This document shows, in pieces, positions 1 to 22,578 of a DNA stretch of 64,000 bases (position 1 is its first letter; the number at the start of each line of letters is the position of its first letter). Below the pieces are notes generated by a model. The model saw nothing but the letters and a program-made list of their open reading frames with translations, was not told where the DNA came from and searched no databases. This DNA comes from Paralichthys olivaceus (Eukaryota; Chordata; Actinopteri; Pleuronectiformes; Paralichthyidae): positions 21,476,501-21,540,500 of the forward strand of contig NC_091094.1 of the NCBI RefSeq assembly GCF_024713975.1. The letters are read 5' to 3'. The position numbers were made by a program, and so were the translations under genes.

Positions 1-748
1 AGAATATATTGACTAGAGTCTATAACTTCAAATATCACAGATGTGGCATTACAGCTTCGTGCAAAATTGTAAGATTATAGTCTCACATTAAAGCAGTAGA
101 CAGAAAAGATTTTGAAAGGATATTTTCCTTTAAAATACTAAAAAAGCTGCCTGAATGATCCCTTATAGAACTACAAGGTGTTCTGGTTTAACTAGTCTGT
201 GAGTAGTGGCCCCCGCGCTTCAGCCTACACCACCAACTGAAAAAAGAAACACTAAAAGAATAAAATGTAACCAAACAAGACAACTAGTACCTCCTCTGCA
301 GAATAAAATAAAGGCACACTTGTGCGCTCACAATCACCAGGGCTGATGCTTGGTATAGAAAGTTCTCTATTACCAATATGCTGATTTTTAAACGTGGGTA
401 AAACGGCTGAAAAAGATGACTAATGTCTGTCCAATTGCGAAAAAGGGTCTTGTGATGTAATCCTCCAAAACTCTACTGCATATAAACTTCATGTTTGCCT
501 TTGTCACTAACAGTGGAGCTTTCTATTTTTTGTAAAAGTTTGATCTTTTTGACTTTCTGTCACTATGCGTCTCAGTTCAGGAGGACCTCTGTGTTCCCTC
601 ATCCATCATTACTGGCAGATGTTTCCAAAGTTATTTTCCAAAGTGTCTTCTATTTTAAACACACACCATGAGTAATACTAGTAGAATCAAAATATGAACG
701 TGTGTGGATATGGGACTTTCTAACTCTGGGTCTGTGTCTCTGTTCCAG
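1..748 (+). other. PRKCD upstream intron (5' non-coding part)
   Basis: No exon is recognisable here. A pyrimidine tract and AG at 747-748 precede the first coding exon of PRKCD, so this is probably the 3' part of a 5' UTR intron whose first exon lies outside the window. I see nothing else in it. Confidence 0.6.
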
Positions 749-770
749 GAGGCTTCGGTGAGTTGTCACC

Positions 771-9136
<8,366 letters not shown>

Positions 9137-10385
9137 ACATGCAAAATGGTTTCCCTGGGAGCACGGTCCTAGCCCACCTCCCCAAAACAGGTTGTTGTCC
9201 TGCTCTCTTATCAACTGGATGGACAACAAGAACATGAAAAGATTTGGGCTCGACTATGACTTACACACTTCCTCTGTCAGAGGATGAGATAAAATAATAC
9301 TGTTCTTTGCCAATGTTTAAAGCAATAATCATGTCTCAGTGGTCAAACATGTATAGGTGTATAAAAGAGTGTAAAGCTGAAGGAAATTAAGGGATATTCT
9401 AAAAGAAACTAATGTTATTATAATCAATGGGGGGAGTTGTCATTTCTGCATTCTGCTGTTTCTTACTTTTCTGCAATCTTGAAAATGTACAAATCGTCTA
9501 ATGGACAGAATTTAAATGAATTTCTCTACATTTGAATTTACAGGCATGTGCACAAACCCCTTATTTTGTCATACAAATGTATCCACCTGGAATCGCACAC
9601 GCATGTCAGGAGAAGTCAGTGGTATTACAGCACCCTGTGTTGCTTTGCCCGCTGTATGTCTGCTTGCACATCCACATCTGTGAGTGTGTGTTAGCACATC
9701 AGTGTGTGGGAGTGTGCAGGTATTTTCTTAGATGCAAATGGTGCTGCTGTGCAAGGAAACATTGTCCTGCTTTTGAATGAATCCTTGGTTTATCAAGGCG
9801 CCATAGGAAGAATTGTAGCACAAAGCTGGGGGAGGGAGAGTGGGGGGGTTGTTAAATCCCTCCGAATTAAGCTTATTGAGGAACTGTTCCCCTCACACTG
9901 CACATACACAAGCACCTCACAGCGTCTGAAAATCTGCGTCTGTTTTTTTCTTTAAATTTAGCACAGATTTAGCATGTTGTCATATTTTCTTTTCTGTGCC
10001 ACTGATGTCAATTCAGGCTGCTCATAAAGCGTAACGTAAAATAATTGATCAGCATGTCATGCTCAGGTTCATTTCCTGGGTTGTCAGCAGACTAACTGGA
10101 AAGAGCTGTAGCAGCGGTGTGGTACTATACCTGAACATGTAGATGTGTAGAAGGATGTGTTATTTTGTGTGTAAGTGATGGGCTTTTTTCACTGGAAACA
10201 CAAAGTCATTGAGATGTTTTATATTGCTTGAATGTAGGATTTTTTAACACGAGAAAAACAGTGCTGTCTTTGTACAAAACAATATGTACGTAATCATGAG
10301 CTGTCTCCTGAGTAAAGGGTCTACTTTTTTAATCTCCTCGTCTTTTACATCTGATTATAAATAAATATAATATAAACTCAAAATG
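9137..10385 (+). other. PRKCD 3' UTR
   Basis: The sequence after the stop codon has no coding signal. The best poly(A) signal is AATAAA at 10360-10365, which would give a 3' UTR of about 1.2 kb. The transcript end is inferred. Confidence 0.6.
10360..10365 (+). terminator. Poly(A) signal AATAAA, candidate for PRKCD
   Basis: Canonical hexamer in AT-rich sequence about 1.2 kb after the PRKCD stop codon, before any sign of the next gene. Confidence 0.55.
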
Positions 10386-11870
10386 CATGTTTGCTTGTGG
10401 ATTTATTTTGCATTTTACATCTGTCGTTGAAGACTTGTATGTCGCTGGGCTTCATGTGTCAGCATTTATTCATGTATCCTATTGTAAAGACATATCGTAG
10501 AGTCTCCAATATTGTGAAAATGATTCTGCAGACCTGAACGCAGAAAAGAAGTATCTATGTAGGAAGACCTGTTGTGATTTACTGCCACGTAGCGGTCAGG
10601 TGATATAACTGCTCCCTCCCCTGTCCTTTCTAATGTGTGGACTGGACGCATTCCTGCAGTGCGCACGGCTGACCCTGTCCTCGTCCTCTGTCCCCAGCAG
10701 TAATCCACTGGCTGCTGCAGGATGTGACCACTGAACAAACAGGCCCTATAGAAGCTGCAGCCTGCACCGAGAGATAAAACCTGATCCAAGCCGTTGAGAA
10801 CATTTGCCTTTATGCAAAAAACAGCCTTAAGCCTGAATGCAGCATTCAAAATACTGACCTCTTCAAAATTAAATGACCGCACACCATTATCAGGGGTGAA
10901 ATAACATGACACAAAGGAACAAATAATTGATTTTGAATTGTATTTTTATTTGCAAAACCTAAATCCCTTATACTAGTTGTACAGTCTGATGAATGGGAGC
11001 TTATAGAGAGAGCACCCCCACACTTGTAATAAAATGAATGAATTTAAGAGTATACATGCCTTTTGATTTATGCACGGTATGTCCACGATTGTTTCCACTG
11101 TTCGTGCAACATCCGATCGCTTCTCTGCTGCTCACATTTCATGCACTGTTTCCACCAAACGCGGATATCTTTTTTTTTTTTTTTTGCTCACAACTGGCAT
11201 TCGAAGGGTTGGTCTATTGTGGAGCACTGTGTGAGGCACTGTAGCTCTGTGGTCCAAGTGAGCGATAGAACCTGATTCAGACACCGGGGTCTGGGCTGTG
11301 TGAGATCCCGGAGACGATCACACTTCATATTCATATAAAGGGAGCTCTTTTATTAATAGGAAACATGGACTTCGCTCTGTCGTCTCCAGCAGTTTCTCCC
11401 GCCCTCAACCCCCCTATACCAAAAATTAATAAAACCTGATCTGAGATCCTTGTGCTGCAGAAGAACAGAATTATTGTGATTTATATAAAAAAAGTAGCAG
11501 CATTTTAAGGTGTAATGTGTGGGGGTTGATTCACTTGAAATTAATTTGAATAAAGCAATTGGAGGCATTTTCAAGAACACTATATAAACGCAACTGCAAC
11601 ACATAAGGATCAGGTTTCTGTGGTTCAAAAAAGACACAGTGCACTTATCGAAAGTGGGTCGATGAGAATTAAATTCAGCTCAACCGGTGTAGAAGCCGCT
11701 GGGATCATTAAACGCCATTAAACCACTGATCACTTCCTGTTTATAATAAATAATAATACATGTGTTTTTTCCTGCTCTCTTTTGTTCGTGTTACAGATGT
11801 GAGTGTTGGTCGGTGTTGTATTGTGTGTGTGTGTGTATGTGTCTGTGTGTGTGTGTTGTGTGTGTGAAGA
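10386..11870. other. Intergenic, PRKCD to SFMBT1
   Basis: No exons, RNA genes or clear repeats are recognised, apart from a poly-T run at about 11170-11187 and a TG-rich run at about 11823-11868. In mammals RFT1 lies between these two genes; I see no RFT1-like exon here. Confidence 0.6.
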
Positions 11871-11875
11871 TGGAA

Positions 11876-12201
11876 GTCAGTGTAGCCGGGCTCGCAGGCA
11901 CACAGGCGGCCGCACATGCGCACTGGCCCCTCGTGCCATATTGGAACGAGGTCGTGGACGAGAAGCGCGTCAAGCTCGCGGGGCGACACCGGAAGTCTCG
12001 CGATTCCCCCCTCCACAGAAAAAAAGCCCCGCGCTGTTGCCTTGACTACAACGGCAACCTCCCGCCATCCGAGGCCGTTTTATTTTGAAAAGGACACATC
12101 CGGTGCTGCCGGCGCTCGTGTGCTGTGACTTCACACTCTGCTGGCGAGCAGGCGGAGAGGAACGGCATCCGAAAAAAGCGACTTGGAAAAACTACTTAGC
12201 G
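11876..12201 (+). promoter_or_regulatory. SFMBT1 CpG-rich promoter and non-coding exon 1
   Basis: GC- and CpG-dense sequence in an otherwise AT-rich region. It has an ETS-type site CCGGAAGT (11989-11996) running directly into TCTCGCGA (11996-12003), the core of a known vertebrate CpG-promoter motif. A good splice donor (GTAAGA at 12202) suggests a non-coding first exon ending at 12201, to be joined to the exon starting at 17584. The exact start site is unknown. Confidence 0.65.
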
Positions 12202-15200
12202 GTAAGAGGCGAATTTGGCGACTAAATATTCACGTACGGGGTGTTGTCTGGCACCGAACCCCAGCGGTGTTTGGTGTAGCGGGGGCACATTCGTCGTTTT
12301 TCCCGTCTCTCAAAAAGACGGGTCGGGCTCGGTCGAGTGTAAGCGCCCTTATTGCTCGTCAGCCTGCTCTTATTGCTCGAAGCCCTGACGTCCACTAACT
12401 TGACTCGGACGCAGGCGGGGTTTTTGTTATTTCCTCACCATGTGTGCGGGACCTCACGCGTTTCAGCCCCGCATGTTAATTTACCGCACATCTGCCTGGT
12501 TATATTTGTGCTCTCTCGCTGTTTGCCACGTTCTCCTCAGTGTGAAAGTTAAGACCGTGGCCGCTGTAGTCTCTCTATCTCTCTCTCCCCCCTCTCTCTC
12601 TCTCTCTCTGCAAAGCCATTGCGTTAATGGCCCATCTCTGTTCGTGAATCCTGCGGTGTAGCAGCGCGATCTTCTCAGGCTGCTCCCTCCACACGGGCTC
12701 GAGTGAAAATTCCCGGTGATGTGCCCTTGATTAAGTCAGGGAATATTTCTAATGTGGAAGTCTTATATAATGAAGGTTGCGCGAACCTCAGCACATTTCA
12801 TGCGTAGCTCGCTCCCCAAATAAAAGCAGCTAAATAAGAAGTGGTTTTGTTCGCGTGGTTCTCGCTTCAGGGCTGTTTTTCCTGCCCGATGAGCAGCACG
12901 ATGCTCGGCTTGTCATTTGGTTGTCATGCCCCACGTTGACTTATTGCAGCCCCGCGTCTCCTCAGGCTCTCAACTTCAACCATTGTGCAACTGGAGCGAT
13001 CCTGTGGCAGCGGCGCAGCTCCGGCTGACGGCTGCATGTCTCGCAGCTGAATGGAGGCAGTTGGAGGAAAGTGTTGTTGTGTATAGAGGAGATCGACAAC
13101 ATCCGGGTTTGGTGTCCAGTCGGTGGATGTACCACAATGAGCGAGGCCAACTTTGTGTTTGTGTAGTTCGGTGCAACCCTTTGTTGTCCACGTTAATGGA
13201 TTTAAAGTCATTTAAATTGCATTGGCAGGTGTAAGGTGTCCTGACACAATAAACCAGACATTTAACCTTCTGTGCTGCTCAAAGGGATGGTTCACTCAAA
13301 AATGAAAATGTACTCATTATCTACTCATCACTGTGCTGATGGAGGGGTGGGTGAAGTGTTTGAGTCCACTTTACACTTTTGGAGTTTTAGCGGTGAACAC
13401 TGTTGCAGCTAAAAAAACAACTGGAAAAAACATTGAATCCCTCCATACTGCTCCTGTGGTGTCATCCAAGTGTAAGTAAACACAAACATTCATGCGTTTT
13501 GTGGACTCAAACACTTCACCCACCCCTCCATCAGCATAATGGTGAGTAGATAATGAGTGAATTCTAAGTTTGGGGTGAACTATCCCTTTAATTATGTGGT
13601 TCTGAATGGTATAATGTGATTGTCAGGAAGCACATGTGATTAAAACCTACTTAAGCATAATTAACTTGTAGCCTTTCAGGAAACATATGGAGGATATGGC
13701 CCAAATTTGTATCAAGATGAAAATGTTCGTATAAGTCTATCGATAACTATCATAATAAACGTCACATTATTATTTCTTTTAAGTTTAAAGACAGATTTCT
13801 TCTGGGTGATGGTTGTGGTTTTAAACTCTTTTTGAGCAGAGAATGGCAAACACTTGATTAACATTTTATAAATCTGAGGTAGATCAATCATGTGTTGTGG
13901 CTCCTCACTGTGCTAACACAATAGGCTTTGTGTATTTGAAACACTTTCAAAAGATAAAATAAAATACATTTTTCAAAAAAAAGAGCACAAATAATGGATA
14001 ATCAGCAGCATAAGAAAAAAAAAACAAGAAAACATTACAACCTAAATGTTTAGTAACATGGATTAACATTTCATTTTCTGTCTGAAAATGAGTAGGAAGG
14101 AGCAATATGCCTATCTTGTCTTCTATACCAAATCAGCAAACACATTTTACAAGGCATGAACATTATGTAAATATATATTGATTTGACTTTTGTTATATTC
14201 CTATTCCTGAAAATTACATTGCACTACTATAGGGACATCGCATAAACACAATCATACCCGACAAGTGCAGATATCTCACCTACGTAAACGCACCATTATC
14301 CAACTCTGAGATGGATCTATTACGTGTTACACCTCCCCTCTGTGATGTACAATGCATACGCATTATTTTGATATGCATTGAACCTTTGCTATAGTGTTAT
14401 TGATAGAAATTATATTGCAATATTTACTGATATTTTGCTGCCCAGCCCCAAATTGGAAAAAACATTTTCCATGGGCATATCCTGCCTTTGTTACCACCTA
14501 TATGGTGAGACAACACTAAAAAGTAAAATATCTACCGTACCTTGAATCCAGCAGAGGTGTATAACAATGTTTTTGTCCTTACAATGTCATTGACAAAAAA
14601 CAGTGTCTCTGTAATCAACAGATGAAAGACACTTTTCATTGGAGGTACTTGAAATATTCCCCTTGAAGACTGTTCACAGTGGGGTCTGCTGGTTATTTAA
14701 AATTCAGTGGACAGAGTTTCTGTGACAAAAATATGCTGCAAATGTTTTTTAAGGTAACTTTCAACGATGTGAGCAACAAACAAAATTCCATTCACATCCT
14801 TTTGCATTGTGGAGAAGTCAGAAATGCCAGAGATGGATTTCTTAAAACCTATTGTAGCCCAACAGCACTCCATGAGAAGGTATGTTGATGTGATTTGGAT
14901 TTATCATCACTTTGAGCTATCTAGTGGTAAAAGTTCATACCACACTAATATCAAGATTGGTTTTCTGAAAATAGAGAGAACACAAAGAGGAGTACGAACT
15001 AATTTTCCACTACATTACTGCTTCTGATGTAAAGTCATCCACTGGTGATCAGCAGATGCCATTAAATAGTGTTCAGGGAAATGTTTCAGCAGATAATTTC
15101 ATTTTATTGAAAGTTGACTTTGATTCTGTTTGCTGGTGTAGTCGTACAATGCATGTGCGAATGTGTTTTTTATCAGATTGCATTTCCCGCCCAGGGACCT

Positions 15201-17583
15201 CAGATGTTGAGGAAGGCTTGTTTAGAAACGCTCGGTTGCATGCTAAGTGCTGATGAGAATATAATTCAGTAAGTGCTTGTATAGAGGATGTAGTGTGGAT
15301 CTCAGTGGTTGTTGTGTGTGTGTGTGTGCGTGGGTGTATTCACATTTGGCCCTCTCTCAGCTCAGTTCAGCCAGAGTCTCGGTGGTGCAGAAAGATTCAG
15401 GCAGGCTGCTAATAGCGGTGGTTTACATACGTACTGTGTATTAAATAGGGGAAGTTTCATTTCTTCCTGGGCTGTTCAGTTGAGTGCTGTAGAAACTTTG
15501 TAGCTTCAGCAGGCGAAGTCGAGGTCAGAAGAAATGATGAAAGTTGTCAGTAGTTTTGCAATCAGTCTGTCATATAGGAGGCATTACTTAAACACAGACT
15601 TCATTGAGGAGGATTTATTCAGTTTCATTTGATTTAAACTGCATGAAAAAGTTTCACAAACATAGAAACACCATGGAAATGTTTGTTGAAGGTCAAAGGA
15701 ACTTGTATGTAGAAATATGAGAGGTCCAAATGGAATCAACTTAAAATTGTATCATGAATTTATAAATGATGTGTTGGCATCAAGTATAGCCTCTTAACTT
15801 GAGCTCTATTTTTAATCCCGACTCCACTGCTCTTTTTTTCCACTCTTGTGTGGGGAGTGTGACCTACAGGGACAATGAGGCCCTCCGGTGTGTGTGTGTA
15901 TGTATGTGTCGGAGGGCGGGGGTCAGAAAGACAGAGGGAGTCTGGGGCAGGGTCGAGGGGTGAAAGGCGGCGCTGATCCCGACAGAGCACGGGGGTCGTG
16001 GTGGCAGTCCGGTGGACAGGAGGGGGTGGACTCCGATGGCGGCCCTGGTTTTAATAGAGATGTCAGACATGACAAAGACGGGCCTGACAGGCCGGCTGAA
16101 TGGAGCCACCGTGACAGAGCAGCTATCCTCAGCATCCCATACACTGCTCTATCTATCCACTGTTTTCACGTCCAGCGTTCCCTTCGCTCTCATTCAGGCC
16201 TCTTCTCTTGTTGCATTAACTTATTTCACCAGCTTGTCACAATGCTGCGGCTTCAGTTTGATGTGTCAGAGTTTGATGTGTGTGTCCACATTCATGTCAA
16301 GGAGCTGTTTGAGTCTTTACATCGGGGCAGGAAAAGGTATTAGATTTTATTTTTTAAAAGATCTCACAAGTAGAGATGAGGCAGGATGAGATTAGCATAG
16401 TTTAATACATTTCCCCATCTCACACCATCTGCTGTGTTACTTAGGTGGTAGCCTGTGCCGCCCTAATGAATTGCAGATATGCAGCATGTAATCTAATTTT
16501 ATTCACCACTTCTCCTGTTGTGTATTTCTTGAGACCAGGACCAGATGCAAGCACTTGAATATTGATGTTATAACTTAAACAAAGAATTGGTATCTGAACA
16601 GATCGTCTATGAAAACCCAGCAGTCCTTGATTTTAAAATAGCTGAGGAATTCAAACAAATGCTAATATCTGACCTTGAATTAGTTTTTTTTCCCACAAGT
16701 GAATCCCATCACTGCTGGTTTGTGCATTTATTTGAATGTTGACTTATTAAATGAAACCTAATTATTTGTAAAGTGGTGTACTGTAGTTATAGTAGCCAGC
16801 CAGATAAACTCCTTTTCTTTTTTTTAGTACATTTATATAGCACCTAAAACGGCATACAACAACATAATGTGGACAACAACAAAAGAGTAAAAGAGAACAA
16901 AGAAAAGTGAATTAGAATAACATGGACTACTATAAAATGTATAGAATTTCAACACAAAAACCATGATACAATTAAATGTTGTAGTACAGAACCCGCTTCT
17001 AACATGCCCAAGGATATAGTGGGAAAAAAAGAGAGTAAGGAAAAATGCACATAATAGGTTTCTGATATGAATATGTACATTGTGTAATAGTGTTTAAGAT
17101 AGTAATATTCCATAACATTGTGCACCCCCTCCAGCTGGCTCGAGTAAGTGAAATACTCTCAAAAAATTCTATAAAAGTGGGACCATGTTTTAATATATCT
17201 TTCCCAGGGGGGTGTCAGGATTGCATCTCGGCTTCTCTTCTAATGGAATCACAGGGAGCACTTCCTTCACCCGGAGTTTAAACGAGGGAGCCGCAGTAAC
17301 TCTTGATCATGGTTTCCAGTTCTTTGTGTAACTTTTTGCTGATACAGTTTGGCTTGTGAAGTGCTGAGCAAGCTGGCGATATCACCTGTCTCATTAATCT
17401 TCTAGTTCTAATCGGTAGCACGGTCTGAGATTACTGATAGACGTAAGGCAGTGACGAGGGTGCTTCACTGCTATATTTTCATTTCTGTGTTTTCTTCTCT
17501 GTGTCATCAGAGTTTTGGACGAGTGCTCCTTCATTCACTCTCATGGGATGATAATGATAATCCTCCTCTGTTCCTCTCCTCAG
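12202..17583 (+). other. SFMBT1 first intron (5' UTR intron)
   Basis: This 5.4 kb intron lies between the inferred non-coding exon 1 and the exon carrying the start codon. It contains a CT-rich run (about 12570-12608), a MITE-like element (13281-13590), a TG run (about 15313-15333) and a GC-rich patch at about 15880-16110. The latter opens a spurious 151-codon frame without homology that I can see. Alternative 5' exons may exist but I cannot show one. Confidence 0.6.
13281..13590. mobile_element. MITE-like element with long inverted-repeat arms
   Basis: The ends are inverted: the left begins AAAGGGATGGTTCACTC and the right ends with GGGTGAACTATCCCTTT. Inner arms are also complementary (about 13321-13368 against about 13502-13550), so the element can fold into a long hairpin. 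AAAGGGATAGTTCACCC-type ends are common on fish non-autonomous DNA transposons. No transposase is present. Confidence 0.8.
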
Positions 17584-17616
17584 AGCTCCCCGTCTCGGCC
17601 TTGAGGGGGCACCAGC

Positions 17617-20600
17617 ATGAGTCAGGAGTCACTGGAGTCTGGTAAGAAAGACGTGCTCTGTGAACAGCTGCGTAAAATGTGAAAGATAAAATGTTGTAAA
17701 GTCGGTTGTAAAGGAGGAGTGTTTGTGTGTTCCAGATGGAGACTCTGCTCAGGATGTATGTGACTTTAACTGGGATGACTACCTGGAGGAGAATGGAACC
17801 GTGTCCGTGCCCCATCACGCCTTCAAACATGTGGGTGCTGACAACGATCGCAGCTAACTCACGTCTCTTGATTAACTTATACAGCTACTCAAAAATATTG
17901 ATATGCTTCTGTGAAGTTCTTAGTTCCATGCAACTTCTTGTTAGTTTCAAACTATTAAAATTAAAAGCATGACTCAGATGAATAGAATGTGTCATCAGCC
18001 ACAGTCCCTAATAAAGTCCAATCAAAAAACGGCATAGCATCATCCAATCAGAAAGCAGTCAGCAGCCTAAACACACAAGTAGCATGTTGCAACACTAGTC
18101 ATAACAACACTTCCACAAATATTGATTTTAAAGCTTGAAATGAAACCCAATAGTAGCACAGGATACGTCCTTTAGTTTCTTTGTGAACCTCTGTAAGTTG
18201 TTATTTGTGTTAAACTGAAATTACACAAATGAAAACCTGGTTTAATGGCGTCACGTTTCTCTTTTCCTCTGTCCCTGTCTCAGGTGGACCAGGGTCTGCA
18301 GACAGGTCTGACTCCAGGCATGAAGCTGGAGGTATGTGTGCGCTCAGAGGCCGACAGCCCGTACTGGGTCGCCAACATCATCACCACATGTGGCCAGCTG
18401 CTGCTGCTACGCTACGAGGGTTACCAAGATGACCGCCGTGCGGATTTCTGGTGTGACATCATGACGGCAGACCTCCACCCACTGGGCTGGAGCCGCCAAC
18501 ATGGAAAGACCATGAGGGCCCCTGAGGGTGAGGCATGGCGGGGGTTGGCAGTGTATGTTTTTTTTAGCTGTAAAACGTAGGCTAATAGTTAGGCTGTAAT
18601 CCACCAATGGATTATCAAAAAGTATCATGGTACAGTATATGTCCTGTAGAGCTGTGTGATTACATTACATTAAACTAGAACCGCCCTCATAGAGCACATA
18701 CCTCTGCCCAGTTTGACAGCCTATTTTGTAATTACTGGATCTGCCTGCTAATCTGGATTGACTCCAAAATGTAATGGGTTCCTCCTTTGGTCATGTTCCA
18801 CCCCTCAACTAAATTTCATGGAAATCAGTTTGTTAGTTTTTGAGTAATCCTGTTAAAAAACAAACTAACAAATGGGAATTAAAACATAACCTTCTTGGTG
18901 GAGGTAATAAAAAGAGGTGCGTCTTAATAATATAGAAAAACGATAATAATGACATTTAGTATTGGTTTGGATTCAGTGGGTCACATGACATGGAAGTTAT
19001 TTAACAATGCAATAGTGTGCATACCTCTGCCAAGTCCCCTTATAAAACCACATTTAACTTCACTAGATCCAGATTTTTATTTGGATCTGCACCAAAATGC
19101 ACACACTCATAATTATCAGTCCCCTAAATACGTTTGACTTATCATCAAGATCCCTGAATTATTCTCTTTTGTCTCACCCCTCCACAAAATTGAATGGAAA
19201 TCAGTATCTGCGTAATCCTGCTGACAAACAAACAAACAAAACACACCTCTGTTGCGGATCTAAAACAGGATGATCAGAATGCCAATCATGAAAAGTTGGT
19301 CAGGTGCCAAGTATTTATCATTACATTTGTAAATGTAACAAAGTTCAAATGTTGAAGTGCATATTTCTGTCACTCTTTTGTGTAACATTTAGTACTCTAC
19401 CTTTTATTTGTTTTTCTAAGTGCTTCAGGCCCAGATGAGCTGTGAAGAAGACACATGTCAAATTACTATTCAATCTTTGAAAGTAATTAACTTATTGTTC
19501 AGCATAGCAATAGGCTGCTGTCATAGCTGCTCACATGAAAATGCTTGTGTTTCCTTCTGATGATAGAGTTTTGTTTTGGGCGTAAAATGAGCAAGACCCT
19601 CACTGTTTTTGATGCTAAGTGTTGGACCCCTGATTTGTACTTGATGGGATCACTTATAGAATAAATTAATATTAAATTAATAATGGGAGCAGCTGAAATA
19701 GTTTTGTTGCATGTTCAGAATATGGCTGCTCACAGTTAGATAACACAGATGCACGTTGTCCATGGTATGAATGTGCTATGAAAGATTATCTGCTAAGTTT
19801 GACAAATTCCTGTAGTCTGCCATTGGTGATGCTGTGATTAAAGATGAGAAATGCAGAGTGGAGTGTGTGTGTGTGAGCTCAGCTGGTTTAATAAAACGAA
19901 ATGCTTTGTGTGTATGATCCACTTCAGGTGTGCGTGAGAAGCACCAGGACTGGGAGGCTCTGCTGGAAAAGGCTCTGGCCGAGGAGTGCAGCGTGCCTGC
20001 CAACCTACTGGAATTGGTAAGACAGAGAAACAAAGCAGCTGTCGCTCCTTAGAATATACTCACACCCAAGATGCAACATTAGCTTTTGTCTTTTTCTCAG
20101 TCTGTGCCCCTATTACTACTCACAAAATATGATGTTGTTGATAATACAGCTGAGGTTGCTACAATAGAGTCAGACAGGCTTTCCTCAATTAAGTGGTTGA
20201 TGCAAATTTGGTAAACAGAAATGACCATGACTCTTCAGTCTTGAGACACAAACAGGAACAAACACACACACTGTGCTGTCATGCTTTATTTTATTGCTCT
20301 GTGCTACTTGCTTTTATTGTCTTTATAGTTTAGATTAAAATCTCCCAAATTCAAAGACTTTATAATTTTCAGTTTGAAATGGTAAATATTCAGGGTAAGA
20401 CCACATAGTGTAAATGTCCATTGGGATAGATTTGAACTGAATTAAGAATTCTATCATGAAGCACCCAATGTGTTTTTAGAGCCATGAGTTAGCTTTTAAT
20501 GACCATGCCTTAGAGTGCAGAGTGTGTTCTCCCAGTTTAAATACTTGTCCAGATGTTTGTACATTTTTTTTTGTGTAAGTGGGTTTGCTACTACCTTCTC

Positions 20601-22495
20601 ATTTACCGCTCTGCACCACCCCGCACAGCCCCAGCGTGGCAGAGACCCAGTGGAGCTCCTGTGCGCAGGCTGCTATGTGGAGCTCCAAGACATCGCTGAC
20701 TCAGGGCTTGCCTGGGCTGCTGAGGTGGAGGAGAATGTTGGAGGACGACTGAAGCTGCGCCTGGTTGGCACAGAGGGCCTGCCAGACACCCCTGCAACCG
20801 TCTGGCTCTTCTACCTCCACCCACGCCTCCACCCACCCGGCTGGGCCAAAGAGCATGGCTGCACCCTCAGGCCTCCCTCAGGTCAGTGGTTCTGACACAG
20901 ATCTGATTATATTTTTAGAAACAAAAGGAAGAATGACTCCCAGTGGAGCGCATACTTCTGCCAAGGCATAGGCCAGGGGGGAGGAAGATTCCTAGGGCCC
21001 AGCACAGACAGGGTCCCTCAGAGAACACAACTATTGTTAGTTAGTTAATATAATTGAAGAGACATTTCTATCTATTAACAAGTTATAAATATAGTAGTCT
21101 TGTGGTTTGGTTCTCCATTTTTGGCAAAATGATCAGGATAGCCTTATATTCCACCCTTCTCTCTGTTCACTGCATGGTTCAGTCTTGAGTCTTCAGTCTG
21201 GTGCCCCTGCAAGGCCCAACAATTAAATTCCATGAAGCTGCACCACAATGGACACGCTGGTAGAAATCAGTCCCCTAATTAAGCTTTTTTTTTGTTTTTC
21301 TTAACAAGATCCAAGAATTTTTTCCCTTGGATGTCACTGAAAATGTCAATTAAAACAGACACAAATGAAAACATAACCTCCTTGGTAGAGGTAATGGTGT
21401 TAACTGTCAAAGCAGGCTCAGTGATGGAAGGATACAAAAAAATCATGTGGAAATCATGGCTGTGTAACTTGTCCAATTATGCAGTATAATTTTTTCTATT
21501 ATGCTCTGTCATTTACATATAATCACTGTATTCACATGTGAGGTGCTGTTATGAGACAAATATTCACAATTGAATGGTGCCCCATTACATCGTGAAATTG
21601 ATTTTCTATAAATTATTAAATGGATTATTGTTTTTATGGCTACAATCTGCCAATTCTTTGATTAGTGTGAATAAAGTTTGTTAATATGCAAGTTGTGAGA
21701 AGCCCCAGAGACTGTGTCTCTCCCCTGACACCGCTGATCTTCCTGCTGGTGCCACTGCAGCAGAAGACATTGATATTTAATACCAGGTCTCTTTGCTGAA
21801 GCTAGTGGGGTTTATACCATGATATCCTGCTTTTGCAAGTTGATGACAGAATGTAGTGAGCAGTAAAAGTGATTTTAAATCATCAACTTGAAGGTTAAAC
21901 TTCAGGTCAGCCTGTTTGTGTTTTATTTTCTTATTTCACAAAATAATGGGGAAAATATAATGTATTTTTAAATCCATCAAAGATAACAACCAAAGTTCAG
22001 CTTCATTAATTCTACATGTCATCCTGTTTATAAAGTCAGCTGGAACCTAGCGCCCTGTGATAAGAAGTCTGTGTTTTTAATGGTTGTGAAATTGTGTAGG
22101 ACAACATAGTTTTAATTAATTGCTGGGACCTGTTTTAGAGGAGTAGATAGGAACAGGCTGACATCAGATATAATCCAGACAAACAGGTTTAGTAAATTAA
22201 AATAGGAAGGTGTGCAGAGGACAATTTGTTGTTTGTTTTTATCTCATTGATAATAAAATCATACTGCAGTCATGAGTAAGTCAAGGTTTTGCTCTTCTGC
22301 AGCTAATTTGTGTGTGTTTTGTTGTTTTCAGATCTGTTGGCACTGCGGACAGAGGAGGAGTGGGAGGAGGTGAGGCAGAGGATCAGTGACCTGCCTCAGG
22401 ATGAAGCTCTGACTGCAGAGCTCAGTAAGGTACTGCAAAGAGTTGTGACACCTCCAAACTGGGCACAAACATCTGAGAGCTGTGCTGTTTGACAA

Positions 22496-22578
<83 letters not shown>

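Noticed and set aside
10466-10912. 148-codon open frame on the - strand between PRKCD and SFMBT1
   Set aside because: No domain or family resemblance that I can see, no promoter or exon partners, and it lies just after the PRKCD poly(A) signal. Probably chance; a TBLASTN hit in other fish would change this.
15888-16343. 151-codon open frame on the + strand in SFMBT1 intron 1
   Set aside because: It lies in GC-rich, TG-repeat-adjacent sequence, starts in a microsatellite-derived Cys/Val run and has overlapping open frames on the other strand. No homology recognised.
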